The notes: generated from the sequence alone by a model not told the origin. A DNA stretch of 64,000 bases from Gammaproteobacteria bacterium (GCA_018828125.1 JAHJWB010000001.1:372001-436000); one strand, 5' to 3'; shown: positions 25,440 through 34,099, counted from the stretch's first letter. Program-made: numbers and translations.

Positions 25440-26888
25440 ATGAAACGTGCTTTCACCCTACTGGGCCTGCTGGCCTGCCTCTCGTGTGGGGCTGCCTTTT
25501 CGGCAACGCCTCCCGCTTCTCAACCCCCCGCAACACCTCCTGCCACCACGCCGTCCAGCACGGCCTCGGGTGCGCAGCAGTTCACGCTCAAAAACGGCAT
25601 GCAGCTCATCGTGCAGCCTGACCGGCGTGCGCCCACGGCGGTGCACATGGTCTGGGTGCGGGTGGGCTCCATGGACGAGGTGGACGGCACCACGGGCGTT
25701 GCCCACGTGCTGGAGCACATGATGTTCAAAGGCACCAAGACGCTGCCCCCGGGCGAGTTCTCGCGCCGCGTGGCTGCCTTGGGCGGGCGCGAGAACGCGT
25801 TCACCAGCCGCGACTACACGGGCTACTACCAGCAGATCCCGTCCAACCGCCTGGAAGACGTGATGAAACTCGAATCTGACCGGTTTGCCAACAACCACTG
25901 GCCCGATGAAGAGTTCAAAAAAGAGCTGGAAGTCGTCAAGGAAGAGCGCCGCCTGCGCACCGAAGACCAGCCCCGCGCCATGCTGGCCGAGCAGCTTTTT
26001 GCCACTGCGTTCATCGCATCGCCCTACCGCCGCCCCATCGTGGGCTGGATGAGCGACCTGGACGCCATGACGCCTGACGACGCTCGGGCTTTCTACCGCC
26101 AGTGGTACACGCCCACCAATGCCGCCGTGGTGGTGGCAGGTGATGTGGACGTGGCCAAGGTCCGCGCCCTGGCCGAGAAGTATTACGGCAGCCTGCCCAC
26201 CCACGCGCTGCCCGCGCGCAAGCCCCGCACCGAGCCCACACAACTGGGTTTGCGCCGCATTGCCGTCAAGGCGCCGGCCGAGCAGGCGTATGTGGCGCTG
26301 GCTTTCCGCGCCCCCAGCCTGAACCGGGTTGAGAACCTGGCCACCGAAGACCGCGACGCCCTGGCGCTGATGGTGCTGTCCGCCGTGTTCAGCGGGTATG
26401 ACGGCGCCCGGCTGGACCGCGCGCTGACCCAGGGCGACAACCGCGTGGCCGACAGCGCCAGCAGTGGCGCCATGGTCACCGGCCGAGGGCCCAGCCTGTT
26501 CATGCTCAGCGGCGTGCCCGCTGCGGGCAAAACGGCCCAGCAGGTCGAAGATGCGCTGCGCGCCGAAGTGACCCGCGTAGCCCGGGAGGGTGTCAGCGAG
26601 GCCGAGCTGACCCGCGTGAAAACGCAGTGGATCGCCTCTACCGTGTACGAGCGCGATTCGGTGATGAGCCAGGCCCAGGAGCTGGGCGGCAACTGGATAC
26701 AGGGCTTCCCGCTGGACGCCAACGAGCGCCTGCTGGCACTGCTGCGCACCGTGACGCCCGCCGAAGTGCAGGCCGTGGCCGCCAAATATTTTGGTGATGA
26801 CCAACTCACGGCGGCCACCTTGCTGCCGCAGCCCCTGGACACCCCACGCGCCCGCCCCACGCTGCCGCCCGGCGCTGTGATCCGTTGA
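25440..26888 (+). CDS. M16 family zinc peptidase (catalytic partner)
   Basis: 482-residue secreted pitrilysin-family metallopeptidase. A signal peptide (about residues 1-23) and a Pro/Thr/Ser-rich linker precede the domain. The inverted zinc motif HxxEH is present as HVLEHMMF near residue 90, with a downstream Glu in EVVKEERR as the third ligand. The C-terminal half is the usual second M16 fold. It pairs with the next gene, which lacks the zinc motif, as in other bacterial M16 heterodimers of the periplasm. Substrates are unknown. Very tight divergence from ftsY. Confidence 0.93.
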   Translation: MKRAFTLLGLLACLSCGAAFSATPPASQPPATPPATTPSSTASGAQQFTLKNGMQLIVQPDRRAPTAVHMVWVRVGSMDEVDGTTGVAHVLEHMMFKGTKTLPPGEFSRRVAALGGRENAFTSRDYTGYYQQIPSNRLEDVMKLESDRFANNHWPDEEFKKELEVVKEERRLRTEDQPRAMLAEQLFATAFIASPYRRPIVGWMSDLDAMTPDDARAFYRQWYTPTNAAVVVAGDVDVAKVRALAEKYYGSLPTHALPARKPRTEPTQLGLRRIAVKAPAEQAYVALAFRAPSLNRVENLATEDRDALALMVLSAVFSGYDGARLDRALTQGDNRVADSASSGAMVTGRGPSLFMLSGVPAAGKTAQQVEDALRAEVTRVAREGVSEAELTRVKTQWIASTVYERDSVMSQAQELGGNWIQGFPLDANERLLALLRTVTPAEVQAVAAKYFGDDQLTAATLLPQPLDTPRARPTLPPGAVIR

Positions 26889-26910
26889 ACCCGTACCGGG
26901 GCCTTTGCAT

Positions 26911-28257
26911 ATGATTACTATCAAAAATATAGCTGCTCGCGCTTTGCTGATAAGCGTTGGGGCCGTTTTTTATACAAATTCTGCCTGGGCGCTGCTGCCC
27001 ATTCAGCACTGGACGGAGCCCAGCGGCGCCAAGGTCTATCTGGTCGAAAGCCCGGTCATCCCCATGGTGGACGTGCAGATCGACTTCGACGCAGGCAGCC
27101 GCCGCGACCCGGCAGGCCAATCGGGCCTGGCCAGTGCAGTGGCCGCCATGGCCAGCAAAGGCGTGAAGGCCATTGGCAATGAACCCGCCCTGGACGAAAA
27201 CGCCCTGGGCGAGGCGTGGGCCGACCTGGGCGCCAGCTTTGAGGCAGGTGCCGACAACGACGCGTTGCACTACTCGCTGCGTTCCTTGACCGAACCGCCG
27301 CTGCTCGACAAAGCCGCCCGCCTGGCCGCACGCCAGATCGGCGAGCCCAGCTTTCCAGCCGACGTGTGGCCCCGCGACCGCGCCCGCTGGAGCGCCAGCA
27401 TCAAAGAGTCGCTGACTCGCCCTTCCACGCTGGCCAACCACGCGTTCGAAGCTGCCGTGTACGGCAGCCACCCCTACGGCGTGCAGACCACCGCTGAAAC
27501 GCTGGCGCGCATCAACGTGGCCGACATGCAGGCTTTTCACACCCAGCACATTGGCGCCTGCCGGGCCAAGGTCAGCATCGTGGGCGCGGTATCGCGCGCA
27601 CAGGCGCAGACGCTGGTGGCGACGCTGCTGTCGCGCCTGCCCGCGGCATCGGGCTGCGCGCCGCTGCCACCTGTGGGCGAGATCAACGCCTTGACGGCCC
27701 CAGCCGAGCAGAACATTCCCTTTGCATCAGCCCAGGCCCATGTGCTGATCGGCCAGCCGGGATTCCAGCGGCGCGATCCGGACTTTCTGGCGCTGCTGGT
27801 GGGCAACCACATCCTGGGCGGCGGGGGATTTGTCTCGCGGCTGACCAACGAAGTGCGTGAAAAGCGTGGCCTGTCTTACAGCGTCTACAGCTACTTTGCA
27901 TCGGGCCTGCATGCGGGCGCCTTCACCGTGGGCCTGCAAACCCGCCCCGACCAGGCCGCCCAGGCCGTCAAAGTGTCGCGCGACGTGATCGCCCGGTTTG
28001 TGGCCGAAGGCCCCACCGAGGCCGAGCTGCGCGCCGCCAAGGACAACCTCATCGGCGGCTTTGCGCTGCGCATCGACAGCAACAAGAAACTGCTGGGTAA
28101 CGTGGCCAACATTGCGTGGAACGACCTGCCGCTGGACTATCTGGACCAGTGGTCCCAGAAGGTCGAAGCCCTGACCCTGGCCGACGTGCGCACCGCCATG
28201 GCCAAGAAGCTGCAGCCCGAGCGCATGGTGACCGTGGTGGTGGGGGGCAAGCCGTGA
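26911..28257 (+). CDS. M16 family peptidase-like protein lacking the zinc motif
   Basis: 448 residues from ATG 26911. Where the catalytic partner has HxxEH, this protein reads GQSGLASAVAAMASKG, so it is not expected to cleave by itself. An Arg/glycine loop typical of the non-catalytic subunit is seen as GGGGFVSRLTNEVREKRGLSYSVYSYF near residue 310. The first 23 residues (MITIKNIAARALLISVGAVF) form a signal peptide whose core is encoded by a copy of the dispersed repeat. It follows the catalytic M16 gene by 22 bp and probably forms a heterodimer with it in the periplasm. Confidence 0.92.
   Translation: MITIKNIAARALLISVGAVFYTNSAWALLPIQHWTEPSGAKVYLVESPVIPMVDVQIDFDAGSRRDPAGQSGLASAVAAMASKGVKAIGNEPALDENALGEAWADLGASFEAGADNDALHYSLRSLTEPPLLDKAARLAARQIGEPSFPADVWPRDRARWSASIKESLTRPSTLANHAFEAAVYGSHPYGVQTTAETLARINVADMQAFHTQHIGACRAKVSIVGAVSRAQAQTLVATLLSRLPAASGCAPLPPVGEINALTAPAEQNIPFASAQAHVLIGQPGFQRRDPDFLALLVGNHILGGGGFVSRLTNEVREKRGLSYSVYSYFASGLHAGAFTVGLQTRPDQAAQAVKVSRDVIARFVAEGPTEAELRAAKDNLIGGFALRIDSNKKLLGNVANIAWNDLPLDYLDQWSQKVEALTLADVRTAMAKKLQPERMVTVVVGGKP
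26921..26972 (+). repeat. Dispersed palindromic repeat, copy E (inside M16 gene)
   Basis: ATATAGCTGCTCGCGCTTT, GATAAGCG, GGGGCCGTTTTT. Wholly inside the signal-peptide coding region of the second M16 gene and in the same reading frame as the sco copy (ATA GCT ... GCT TT. ... ATA AGC). Confidence 0.82.
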
Positions 28258-28348
28258 GCCTGGCTTGCGGCTGTGCCGGGGTCGGCATGGGCATCAGCAT
28301 CGGGTACGCTGGCGCCACTTCCATTCGCCAAAACAAGAAAGTCACCGC

Positions 28349-29050
28349 ATGAGCCGATCTACCCTGCGCCCCGAATCCCTGCCGGGCGGCCGACTGGCCC
28401 GCGCTGCCTCGGCGGCGGCTGCGGAACCCGCGGCCAAGCCCGCCAAAAAAGCTGCGGCCCCCGCCGCCTCCAAAGGTTCGGGCGAAATCCGCATCATCGG
28501 CGGGGCATGGAAGCGCACCCGCCTGCCGGTGGCCCAGCGCCCCGGCTTGCGCCCCACACCTGACCGGGTGCGCGAAACCCTGTTCAACTGGCTGGGCCAG
28601 GACCTGACCGGCTGGCGCTGCCTGGATGCGTTTGCGGGCACCGGCGCGCTGGGGCTGGAGGCCGCCTCGCGCGGTGCAGCCGCCGTACAACTGGTCGAAA
28701 GCGACCCGACGCTGGTGATTCAGCTGCACACCCTGCAGCAGCGGCTCAAGGCCGCCGCAGTGCGGGTGCAACGCGGTGACGGCATCGCGGCCCTCAAGCA
28801 AGCGGCCCCTGCCAGCGTGGACCTGGTGCTGATCGACCCGCCGTTTGACAGCGCCTTGTTCGAACCCGCCCTGCAGTCCGCCGCCCGCGCGGTGGCGGCC
28901 GGTGGGTTTATCTACCTTGAAGCACCCGCCCGGTGGACCGAAGAGCAACTGGCCCCCTGGGGGCTGGTGGTGCACCGCCACCTGAAGGCCGGGGCGGTGC
29001 ATGCCCATTTGCTGCGCTTGGGTGCGGCTGTTCAGGCGCCCACTTCGTGA
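28349..29050 (+). CDS. rsmD: 16S rRNA (guanine(966)-N2)-methyltransferase RsmD
   Basis: SAM-dependent methyltransferase that modifies G966 of 16S rRNA in the 30S subunit. 233 residues from ATG 28349. An Ala/Lys-rich extension of about 45 residues (AAAAEPAAKPAKKAAAP) precedes the core, which begins IRIIGGAWKRTRLPV. Motif I is FAGTGALGLEAASRGA and the catalytic motif is LIDPPFDS. It lies downstream of the M16 pair and upstream of coaD, an arrangement seen in many proteobacteria, with a repeat copy in between. Confidence 0.93.
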   Translation: MSRSTLRPESLPGGRLARAASAAAAEPAAKPAKKAAAPAASKGSGEIRIIGGAWKRTRLPVAQRPGLRPTPDRVRETLFNWLGQDLTGWRCLDAFAGTGALGLEAASRGAAAVQLVESDPTLVIQLHTLQQRLKAAAVRVQRGDGIAALKQAAPASVDLVLIDPPFDSALFEPALQSAARAVAAGGFIYLEAPARWTEEQLAPWGLVVHRHLKAGAVHAHLLRLGAAVQAPTS

Positions 29051-29068
29051 ATAGGCGCTGATTCGCTA

Positions 29069-29119
29069 TATTTTGTATAGCTGCCAGCGCTTTTGCAGAT
29101 TGCGCTAGCGCTGATTTTG
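29069..29119 (+). repeat. Dispersed palindromic repeat, copy F
   Basis: TTTTGTATAGCTGCCAGCGCTTTT, then GCGCTAGCGCTGATTTTGG. Intergenic between rsmD and coaD; right arm diverged (TTGCGCTA instead of AAGCGCTA). Confidence 0.72.
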
Positions 29120-29276
29120 GTATCCAGGCCGTCTGCACGCCACGGCGCGAATATGGTCATGTTGCAGTGCACTGCATAATGCGCCCACGCGGCCCGGGCG
29201 GCCTGCGGGGTGTATCGACAGCATCCCCTGACGGCCCGGGCCAACGTCTATTCCGCCAGACAGGAGACAACCAGCC

Positions 29277-29777
29277 ATGGCCCAGAACGTGCTCGCCGTT
29301 TACCCCGGAACCTTTGACCCCATCACCTTGGGCCATGAAGACGTGGTGCGCAGAGCCACCCAGTTGTTCGAACGTGTGATCGTGGCCGTGGCGGCGGGCC
29401 ACCACAAGAAGACCCTGTTCAGTCTGGAAGAGCGGATCGATATGGTCCGCGAGGCGGTCAAAAACTATCCCCAGGTGCAGGTCGAAAGTTTTGCAGGCCT
29501 GTTGCGCGACTTTGTGGTGTCGCGCGGTGGCAAGGCCATGGTGCGCGGCCTGCGCGCCGTGACCGACTTTGATTACGAGTTTCAGCTGGCCGGCATGAAC
29601 CGCAGCCTGATGCCACAGGTGGAAACCGTGTTCCTGACCCCCAGTGACAAATACCAGTTCATCAGCAGCACCTTTGTGCGCGAAATCGCGGTACTGGGCG
29701 GTGAGGTGACCAAGTTTGTGTCGCCTTCGGTCGAGGAGCGTCTGGCCGTCAAGGTGCGCAGCCTCTCGCCTCCTTGA
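29277..29777 (+). CDS. coaD: Phosphopantetheine adenylyltransferase
   Basis: Cytoplasmic enzyme that transfers AMP to 4'-phosphopantetheine in coenzyme A synthesis. 166 residues, the family norm. Nucleotidyltransferase motifs are intact: YPGTFDPITLGHEDVVRRA with the HxGH-type signature near residue 18, and ISSTFVREIA near residue 128. VRGLRAVTDFDYEFQLAGMNR is the highly conserved central stretch. A ribosome binding site (AGGAGA) precedes ATG 29277. Together with panC and panB further on, the window holds three CoA-pathway genes. Confidence 0.97.
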   Translation: MAQNVLAVYPGTFDPITLGHEDVVRRATQLFERVIVAVAAGHHKKTLFSLEERIDMVREAVKNYPQVQVESFAGLLRDFVVSRGGKAMVRGLRAVTDFDYEFQLAGMNRSLMPQVETVFLTPSDKYQFISSTFVREIAVLGGEVTKFVSPSVEERLAVKVRSLSPP

Positions 29778-29795
29778 ATCTTCTCGATTTTTGAG

Positions 29796-29848
29796 TCAAA
29801 TTGGCGTCTGGCGCTTGCTGATAAAGCGCTAATAGCTATTGAATTGAT
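29796..29848 (-). repeat. Dispersed palindromic repeat, copy G
   Basis: Reverse orientation between convergent coaD and lysR; on the minus strand TCAATAGCTATTAGCGCTTTATCAGCAAGCGCC. It may also serve as a two-way transcription stop here. Confidence 0.8.
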
Positions 29849-29853
29849 AGTGC

Positions 29854-30825
29854 CTAGCGTTGTTGTGGCAGCGTCTGCTGCACGCCTGCTGCGGCCAGTT
29901 GCTGCGTCACCTGCGCGGCCTGCTCCCGCAGCGCCTGCAGCATGGGCGCCACCTCGGGCAGCGGCGGGCGGTACAGCGGCAGCAGCGCAGTCACGCTGAA
30001 TGGAATTGAAAACGCCAGGCGCCGCAGCACCAGCCGGTCGCTGGCGGCGGCCAATGCCGTCACAGGGTTGACGATGGCCACCCCCAGGCCCTGCTCCACC
30101 ATTGCGCACACGGCGGCGGCGCTATGGGTTTCGATCCGCAGGGTGCGGGCCACGCCCGCCTCGGCAAAACGGGCGTCGATGAGGCGGCGGTAGGGGTCCT
30201 CGGCCGAGAGGCTGACAAAAAATGCCTCCGCGAAATCGGCCAGATCCAGCGCGGTTTTTTGCGCCAGTGCGTGGCCTGCGGGCAGCACGGCCACTTCGTC
30301 CAGGGTCAGCAATGTCTCGGCCCGTGTGCCCGGAGGCGCGGTAGCTTGCTCGCACAGGCCCAGGTCAAAACGCTGGGCGCTCATCCATTCTTCCAGCAGC
30401 GGCGATTCTTGCGGCGTAACGGACAAGCGCGCATGCGGGCTGGCCTGCATCAGCCGCGCAGCCGCGCCCGGCAGCAGCGCGTGCGCCAGCGCGGGCAGGC
30501 ACAGCACCGACAGCTGCACCGCGTCCGACCGGCCCAGCGCCACCGCGCGGTCCACCACGCGCTCCAGCCCTTGCCAGGACCGTTGCACTTCGTCCCACAG
30601 CGCCAGCGCCCGCGCGTTGGGGCGCAGGCGGCCTTGCACGCGTTCAAACAGCGCATAGCCCAACAGGGATTCGAGCCGCGCCAGCTCGCGGCTGACGGTG
30701 GGCTGCGAGCTGTGCAGCAGGTCGGCCGCTCCCGTGGCGCTGCTGGCGGTCATCACGGCGCGGAACACCTCGATGTGCCGGTGGGTGATGCGGTGTGCCA
30801 TGGGGGTTTCAGTCATGCCGGTCAT
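29854..30825 (-). CDS. lysR: LysR, activator of lysA
   Basis: LysR-type regulator, 323 residues from ATG 30825; ATG 30816 and 30801 are alternatives, and none has a clear ribosome binding site. The helix-turn-helix (HIEVFRAVMTASSATGAADLLHSSQPTVSREL) and the effector domain (ESPLLEEWMSAQR, DEVAVLPAGH, IETHSAAAVCAMVEQG) closely resemble E. coli LysR, the founder of the family. It is divergent from lysA, exactly as in E. coli. This supports control of lysA, probably in response to diaminopimelate and lysine. Confidence 0.88.
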   Translation of the reverse strand: MTGMTETPMAHRITHRHIEVFRAVMTASSATGAADLLHSSQPTVSRELARLESLLGYALFERVQGRLRPNARALALWDEVQRSWQGLERVVDRAVALGRSDAVQLSVLCLPALAHALLPGAAARLMQASPHARLSVTPQESPLLEEWMSAQRFDLGLCEQATAPPGTRAETLLTLDEVAVLPAGHALAQKTALDLADFAEAFFVSLSAEDPYRRLIDARFAEAGVARTLRIETHSAAAVCAMVEQGLGVAIVNPVTALAAASDRLVLRRLAFSIPFSVTALLPLYRPPLPEVAPMLQALREQAAQVTQQLAAAGVQQTLPQQR

Positions 30826-30836
30826 GCGCGCAGCAT

Positions 30837-30853
30837 ATCCATATTGAATGGAT
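30837..30853. promoter_or_regulatory. Inverted repeat between lysR and lysA, candidate LysR operator
   Basis: ATCCAT, five bases, ATGGAT: a perfect 6-bp inverted repeat just upstream of the lysR start and about 85 bp before lysA. Position and symmetry suit a LysR binding site. Confidence 0.5.
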
Positions 30854-30937
30854 GACAGAAATAAAAGCATTCGACCAAATACCAAGGCCACGGCATCATC
30901 GCCAGCTTCCATCCCGTCTTGTGCCTCGGAGCTTCCC

Positions 30938-32182
30938 ATGTCCAACCCTTTTTCGCCCGCCCAGCTGTGGTCCCTGGCCGACCAGTTTGGTACCCCGCTG
31001 TGGGTGTATGACGCGGCCACCATCCGCCAGCGCATCGCGCAGGTGTCCAACTTTGACACCGTCCGATTTGCGCAGAAGGCCTGTTCCAACATCCACATCC
31101 TGAAGCTCATGCGCGAGCTGGGCGTGAAGGTAGACGCGGTGTCGCGCGGCGAAATCCTGCGTGCGCTGGCGGCCGGTTATCAAGCCGGTGGCGAACCCTC
31201 AGAGATCGTCTTCACCGCCGATCTGTTCGACGCCGCCACGCTGGATTGCGTGGTGGAGCAGGGCGTGCCCGTCAACGCGGGCTCCATCGACATGTTGCAC
31301 CAGCTGGGCGCGCGCTCGCCCGGCCACAGCGTGTGGTTGCGCATCAACCCCGGCTTTGGCCATGGCCACAGCAACAAGACCAACACAGGTGGCGAGCACA
31401 GCAAACACGGCATCTGGCACACCGACCTGCCCGCCGCGCTGGCCGCCATTGCCCAACACGGTTTGAAGCTGGTGGGCCTGCACATGCACATTGGCTCAGG
31501 CGTGGACTACAGCCACCTGGCCGAGGTGTGTGGCGCCATGGTCAACCTGGTGCGCACGGCCCATGCGGCAGGGCACGATCTGCACGCCATCTCTGCCGGG
31601 GGCGGCCTGTCCATTCCCTACCGCGCAGGCGATCCCGTCATCGATACCCAGCACTACTACGGCCTGTGGGACGCGGCGCGGCAGCAGGCCGAGGCGGTCG
31701 TGGGTCACAAGCTGGGCCTGGAGATCGAGCCGGGCCGGTTTCTCGTGGCTGAATCGGGCGTGTTGCTGGGTGAAGTGCGTGCCACCAAAAACGCAGGCAA
31801 CAACCACTTTGTGCTGGTGGACACGGGGTTCAACGAACTCATGCGCCCGTCGATGTACGGCAGCTACCACGCCATGAGCGTGCTGCGCCGCGACGGCACG
31901 ACCGCAGCCGAGCGCCCCACGGTGGTGGCGGGCCCACTGTGTGAATCGGGCGATGTGTTCACCCAGGGCGATGGCGGTGTGGTGCTGCCCCGCGACCTGC
32001 CCGCCGCGCAGGTGGGTGACCTGCTGGTGATCCACGACGCCGGGGCCTATGGCGCGTCGATGTCGTCCAACTACAACTCGCGCCCGCTGATCGCGGAGGT
32101 GCTGGTGGATGGCGGCCAGGCCCGCCTGATCCGCCGTCGCCAGACGGTGAACGAGCTGCTGGCGCTGGAACTGGGGCTTTAA
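30938..32182 (+). CDS. lysA: Diaminopimelate decarboxylase LysA (E. coli-type)
   Basis: PLP enzyme that decarboxylates meso-diaminopimelate to lysine. 414 residues from ATG 30938, with CGGAG upstream. The PLP lysine is in RFAQKACSNIHILKLMRE near residue 50. GLHMHIGSG, ISAGGGLSIPY, EIEPGRFLVAESG and the catalytic Cys region GPLCESGDVF follow. The K-A-C-S-N form around the active lysine, instead of the more common K-A-N, is like E. coli LysA. Together with the adjacent lysR this looks like an E. coli-style lysR-lysA unit. Confidence 0.95.
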   Translation: MSNPFSPAQLWSLADQFGTPLWVYDAATIRQRIAQVSNFDTVRFAQKACSNIHILKLMRELGVKVDAVSRGEILRALAAGYQAGGEPSEIVFTADLFDAATLDCVVEQGVPVNAGSIDMLHQLGARSPGHSVWLRINPGFGHGHSNKTNTGGEHSKHGIWHTDLPAALAAIAQHGLKLVGLHMHIGSGVDYSHLAEVCGAMVNLVRTAHAAGHDLHAISAGGGLSIPYRAGDPVIDTQHYYGLWDAARQQAEAVVGHKLGLEIEPGRFLVAESGVLLGEVRATKNAGNNHFVLVDTGFNELMRPSMYGSYHAMSVLRRDGTTAAERPTVVAGPLCESGDVFTQGDGGVVLPRDLPAAQVGDLLVIHDAGAYGASMSSNYNSRPLIAEVLVDGGQARLIRRRQTVNELLALELGL

Positions 32183-32336
32183 AGGTTCGGACTGCGGTTG
32201 TCAGGCGGCGGGTAGCACTCCGACACCCGGTAGGTACACACCTACGGTCAGGCGCAGCACTGGCGCACAAGGGCGGGAAAAGGGCGGGGATACAGTGAAA
32301 TCACTTATCCACTTCAACCCTTTTCAGGAGATCACC

Positions 32337-32411
32337 ATGCCCATCATTGCTTGGCTACTCGGCGTCCCACTTTCTGTTGTTCTGTTGCTTATGCTGTTCG
32401 GGGTGTTTTGA
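32337..32411 (+). CDS. 24-residue hydrophobic peptide gene
   Basis: An ATG at 32337 preceded by CAGGAG with a six-base spacer opens a 24-codon frame: MPIIAWLLGVPLSVVLLLML then FGVF and TGA. The product is a single transmembrane segment with almost no charge. It ends 12 bp before a strong terminator. The ribosome binding site, compact frame and own terminator support expression. Similar short peptides exist in other beta- and gamma-proteobacteria; function unknown. Confidence 0.65.
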   Translation: MPIIAWLLGVPLSVVLLLMLFGVF

Positions 32412-32423
32412 TCTTGCGGCAAC

Positions 32424-32474
32424 CAAAAAAGCCGCAGAGTGTTCCCTTCGGGGGAAACACTCTGCGGCTTTTTT
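32424..32474. terminator. Bidirectional Rho-independent terminator
   Basis: AAAAAAGCCGCAGAGTGTT and AACACTCTGCGGCTTTTTT form a long stem around CCCTTCGGGGG. Flanking A and T runs make it work on both strands: for the 24-residue peptide gene and for gpsA. Confidence 0.95.
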
Positions 32475-32520
32475 ATGCGTGCGTCTCGGTGAACAATGGC
32501 CGTGGCTGCGAGTAGGCTGG

Positions 32521-33534
32521 CTAGATCAGCTCTGACGCCGGCCCCCGCCCCATCAGCAACGCCACCGCGTCATGGGGCGTGAGCTGGCCATCCAGCAAGG
32601 CCACCACCGCGCGGGTGATGGGCATGTCCACTCCCAGCAACTGCGCACGTTGCGCCACGGTGCGGGCGCTGTAAACGCCCTCGGCCACATGTCCCAGCGA
32701 TTCGACGGCTTGTTGCAGGCTTTTGCCCTCGGCCAACAGCATGCCCACGCGCCGGTTGCGCGAAAGGTCTCCCGTAGCCGTCAGCACCAAATCCCCCAGG
32801 CCTGACAAACCCATGAAGGTGTCCGGCCGTGCGCCCAGCGCCAGCCCCAGCCGGGTCATCTCGGCCAGTCCGCGGGTGATGAGCGCCGCCCGAGCGTTGA
32901 GCCCCAGCGCCAAGCCGTCGCACAGGCCGGTGGCGATGGCCAGCACGTTTTTTACCGCACCACCCACCTCCACACCCACGATGTCTTCGTTGGCGTACAC
33001 GCGCACACTGGGGCTGTGAAAAGCACCGACCAGTGCATCGCGCACCTGGGCATGGGCGCTGGCCGCCACCAACGCGGTGGGCTGGCCTCGGGCTACCTCT
33101 TGCGCAAAGCTGGGTCCGCTGAAGACGCCCGCTATCAGCTCAGGAGCTACCAACGCTTGCACCTCATGCGCTAGCAGCCCAAAAGACTCGGATTCTCCGG
33201 TGGGCGCTGCCTCAAAGCCCTTGCACAGCCACGCGACGGGTGCTGTGCAGCCGCGCAGCGCCTGCAGCATGCTGCGCAAAGCAGCCATGGGCGTGGCGAC
33301 GATGACAAGGTCGGCCCCAGGCAGCAAAGCGCTGAGGTTGCCGTCGGCAACAAGGAGAGACGTTGGGAAGGCGATACCCGGTAGATAGCGCCGGTTCTGG
33401 CGCTCAGCACGCATGCGGATCGCTTGGTCCGCGTCGCGCGCCCACAGCGTGACCGCGTGGCCAACAGGGTGCTGGGCCGCGCTCATGGCGAGCGCTGAGC
33501 CCCAGGCACCAGCACCTAATACTATGATTTTCAT
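32521..33534 (-). CDS. gpsA: NAD(P)H-dependent glycerol-3-phosphate dehydrogenase
   Basis: Reduces dihydroxyacetone phosphate to sn-glycerol-3-phosphate for phospholipid synthesis. 337 residues. The N-terminal nucleotide-binding motif is [10 protein letters not shown] (residue 7). The catalytic lysine lies in [16 protein letters not shown] near residue 185, followed by [15 protein letters not shown] and [14 protein letters not shown]. Its start codon lies at the edge of a dispersed-repeat copy. It is the last gene of a rhodanese-grxC-secB-gpsA group on this strand, ended by the bidirectional terminator. Confidence 0.96.
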   Translation of the reverse strand: MKIIVLGAGAWGSALAMSAAQHPVGHAVTLWARDADQAIRMRAERQNRRYLPGIAFPTSLLVADGNLSALLPGADLVIVATPMAALRSMLQALRGCTAPVAWLCKGFEAAPTGESESFGLLAHEVQALVAPELIAGVFSGPSFAQEVARGQPTALVAASAHAQVRDALVGAFHSPSVRVYANEDIVGVEVGGAVKNVLAIATGLCDGLALGLNARAALITRGLAEMTRLGLALGARPDTFMGLSGLGDLVLTATGDLSRNRRVGMLLAEGKSLQQAVESLGHVAEGVYSARTVAQRAQLLGVDMPITRAVVALLDGQLTPHDAVALLMGRGPASELI

Positions 33535-33577
33535 AGCTAATGGCGCTTATGTATCAAGCGCTAGAGGTCAAAAAGAC
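33526..33577 (+). repeat. Dispersed palindromic repeat, copy H (overlaps gpsA start)
   Basis: ATTTTCATAGCTAATGGCGCTTATGTATCAAGCGCTAGAGG. The left end covers the gpsA start codon at 33534-33532 and second and third codons; the rest occupies the secB-gpsA gap. Confidence 0.8.
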
Positions 33578-33595
33578 CTCAAACTATCGATGGGA

Positions 33596-34054
33596 TTACT
33601 GCGTCAGGATGGACGAGGGAGCGCCAGCGGCTTGGGCTTGCTGCTGTTCGTACATGGCCTGGAAGTTGATTTCTGTCAGGTGCACGGGCGGGAAGCCAGC
33701 GCGGTTGATCAGGTCAGCCACATTGCCACGCAGGTACGGGTACACGATCTGTGGGCAGGCGATGCCCATGATGGGGCCCATCTGGTCTTCCGGCACGTTG
33801 CGGATTTCAAAGATGCCGGCTTGTTTGACTTCCACCAGGAACACAGTCTTGTCCTGGATCTTGGTCTGCACCGTGGCGGTCACGGCGACTTCGTAGATGC
33901 CTTCGGCCACTGGAGTGGCTTCCACCCCCAGCTGGATGTCGACGCTGGGCTGCTCTTGTTCGAGCAGGATGCCGGGCGAGTTGGGTTGCTCCAGCGACAT
34001 GTCCTTCAAGTAGACACGTTGGATCTGGAACACGGGATTTTCTTGGTCAGCCAT
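33596..34054 (-). CDS. secB: Protein-export chaperone SecB
   Basis: Tetrameric cytoplasmic chaperone that keeps preproteins unfolded and passes them to SecA. 152 residues, the family's usual length. Typical stretches are [25 protein letters not shown] at the N-terminus and [31 protein letters not shown] in the C-terminal half. The C-terminus is Gln/Ala-rich instead of the zinc-contact tail. It is in the common grxC-secB-gpsA order, downstream of grxC across 110 bp that contain a hairpin. Confidence 0.97.
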   Translation of the reverse strand: MADQENPVFQIQRVYLKDMSLEQPNSPGILLEQEQPSVDIQLGVEATPVAEGIYEVAVTATVQTKIQDKTVFLVEVKQAGIFEIRNVPEDQMGPIMGIACPQIVYPYLRGNVADLINRAGFPPVHLTEINFQAMYEQQQAQAAGAPSSILTQ

Positions 34055-34099
34055 GGTGGAAAAGTCTCTTTAGAAAACTGGGGTTTCAGCAAAACGAAA

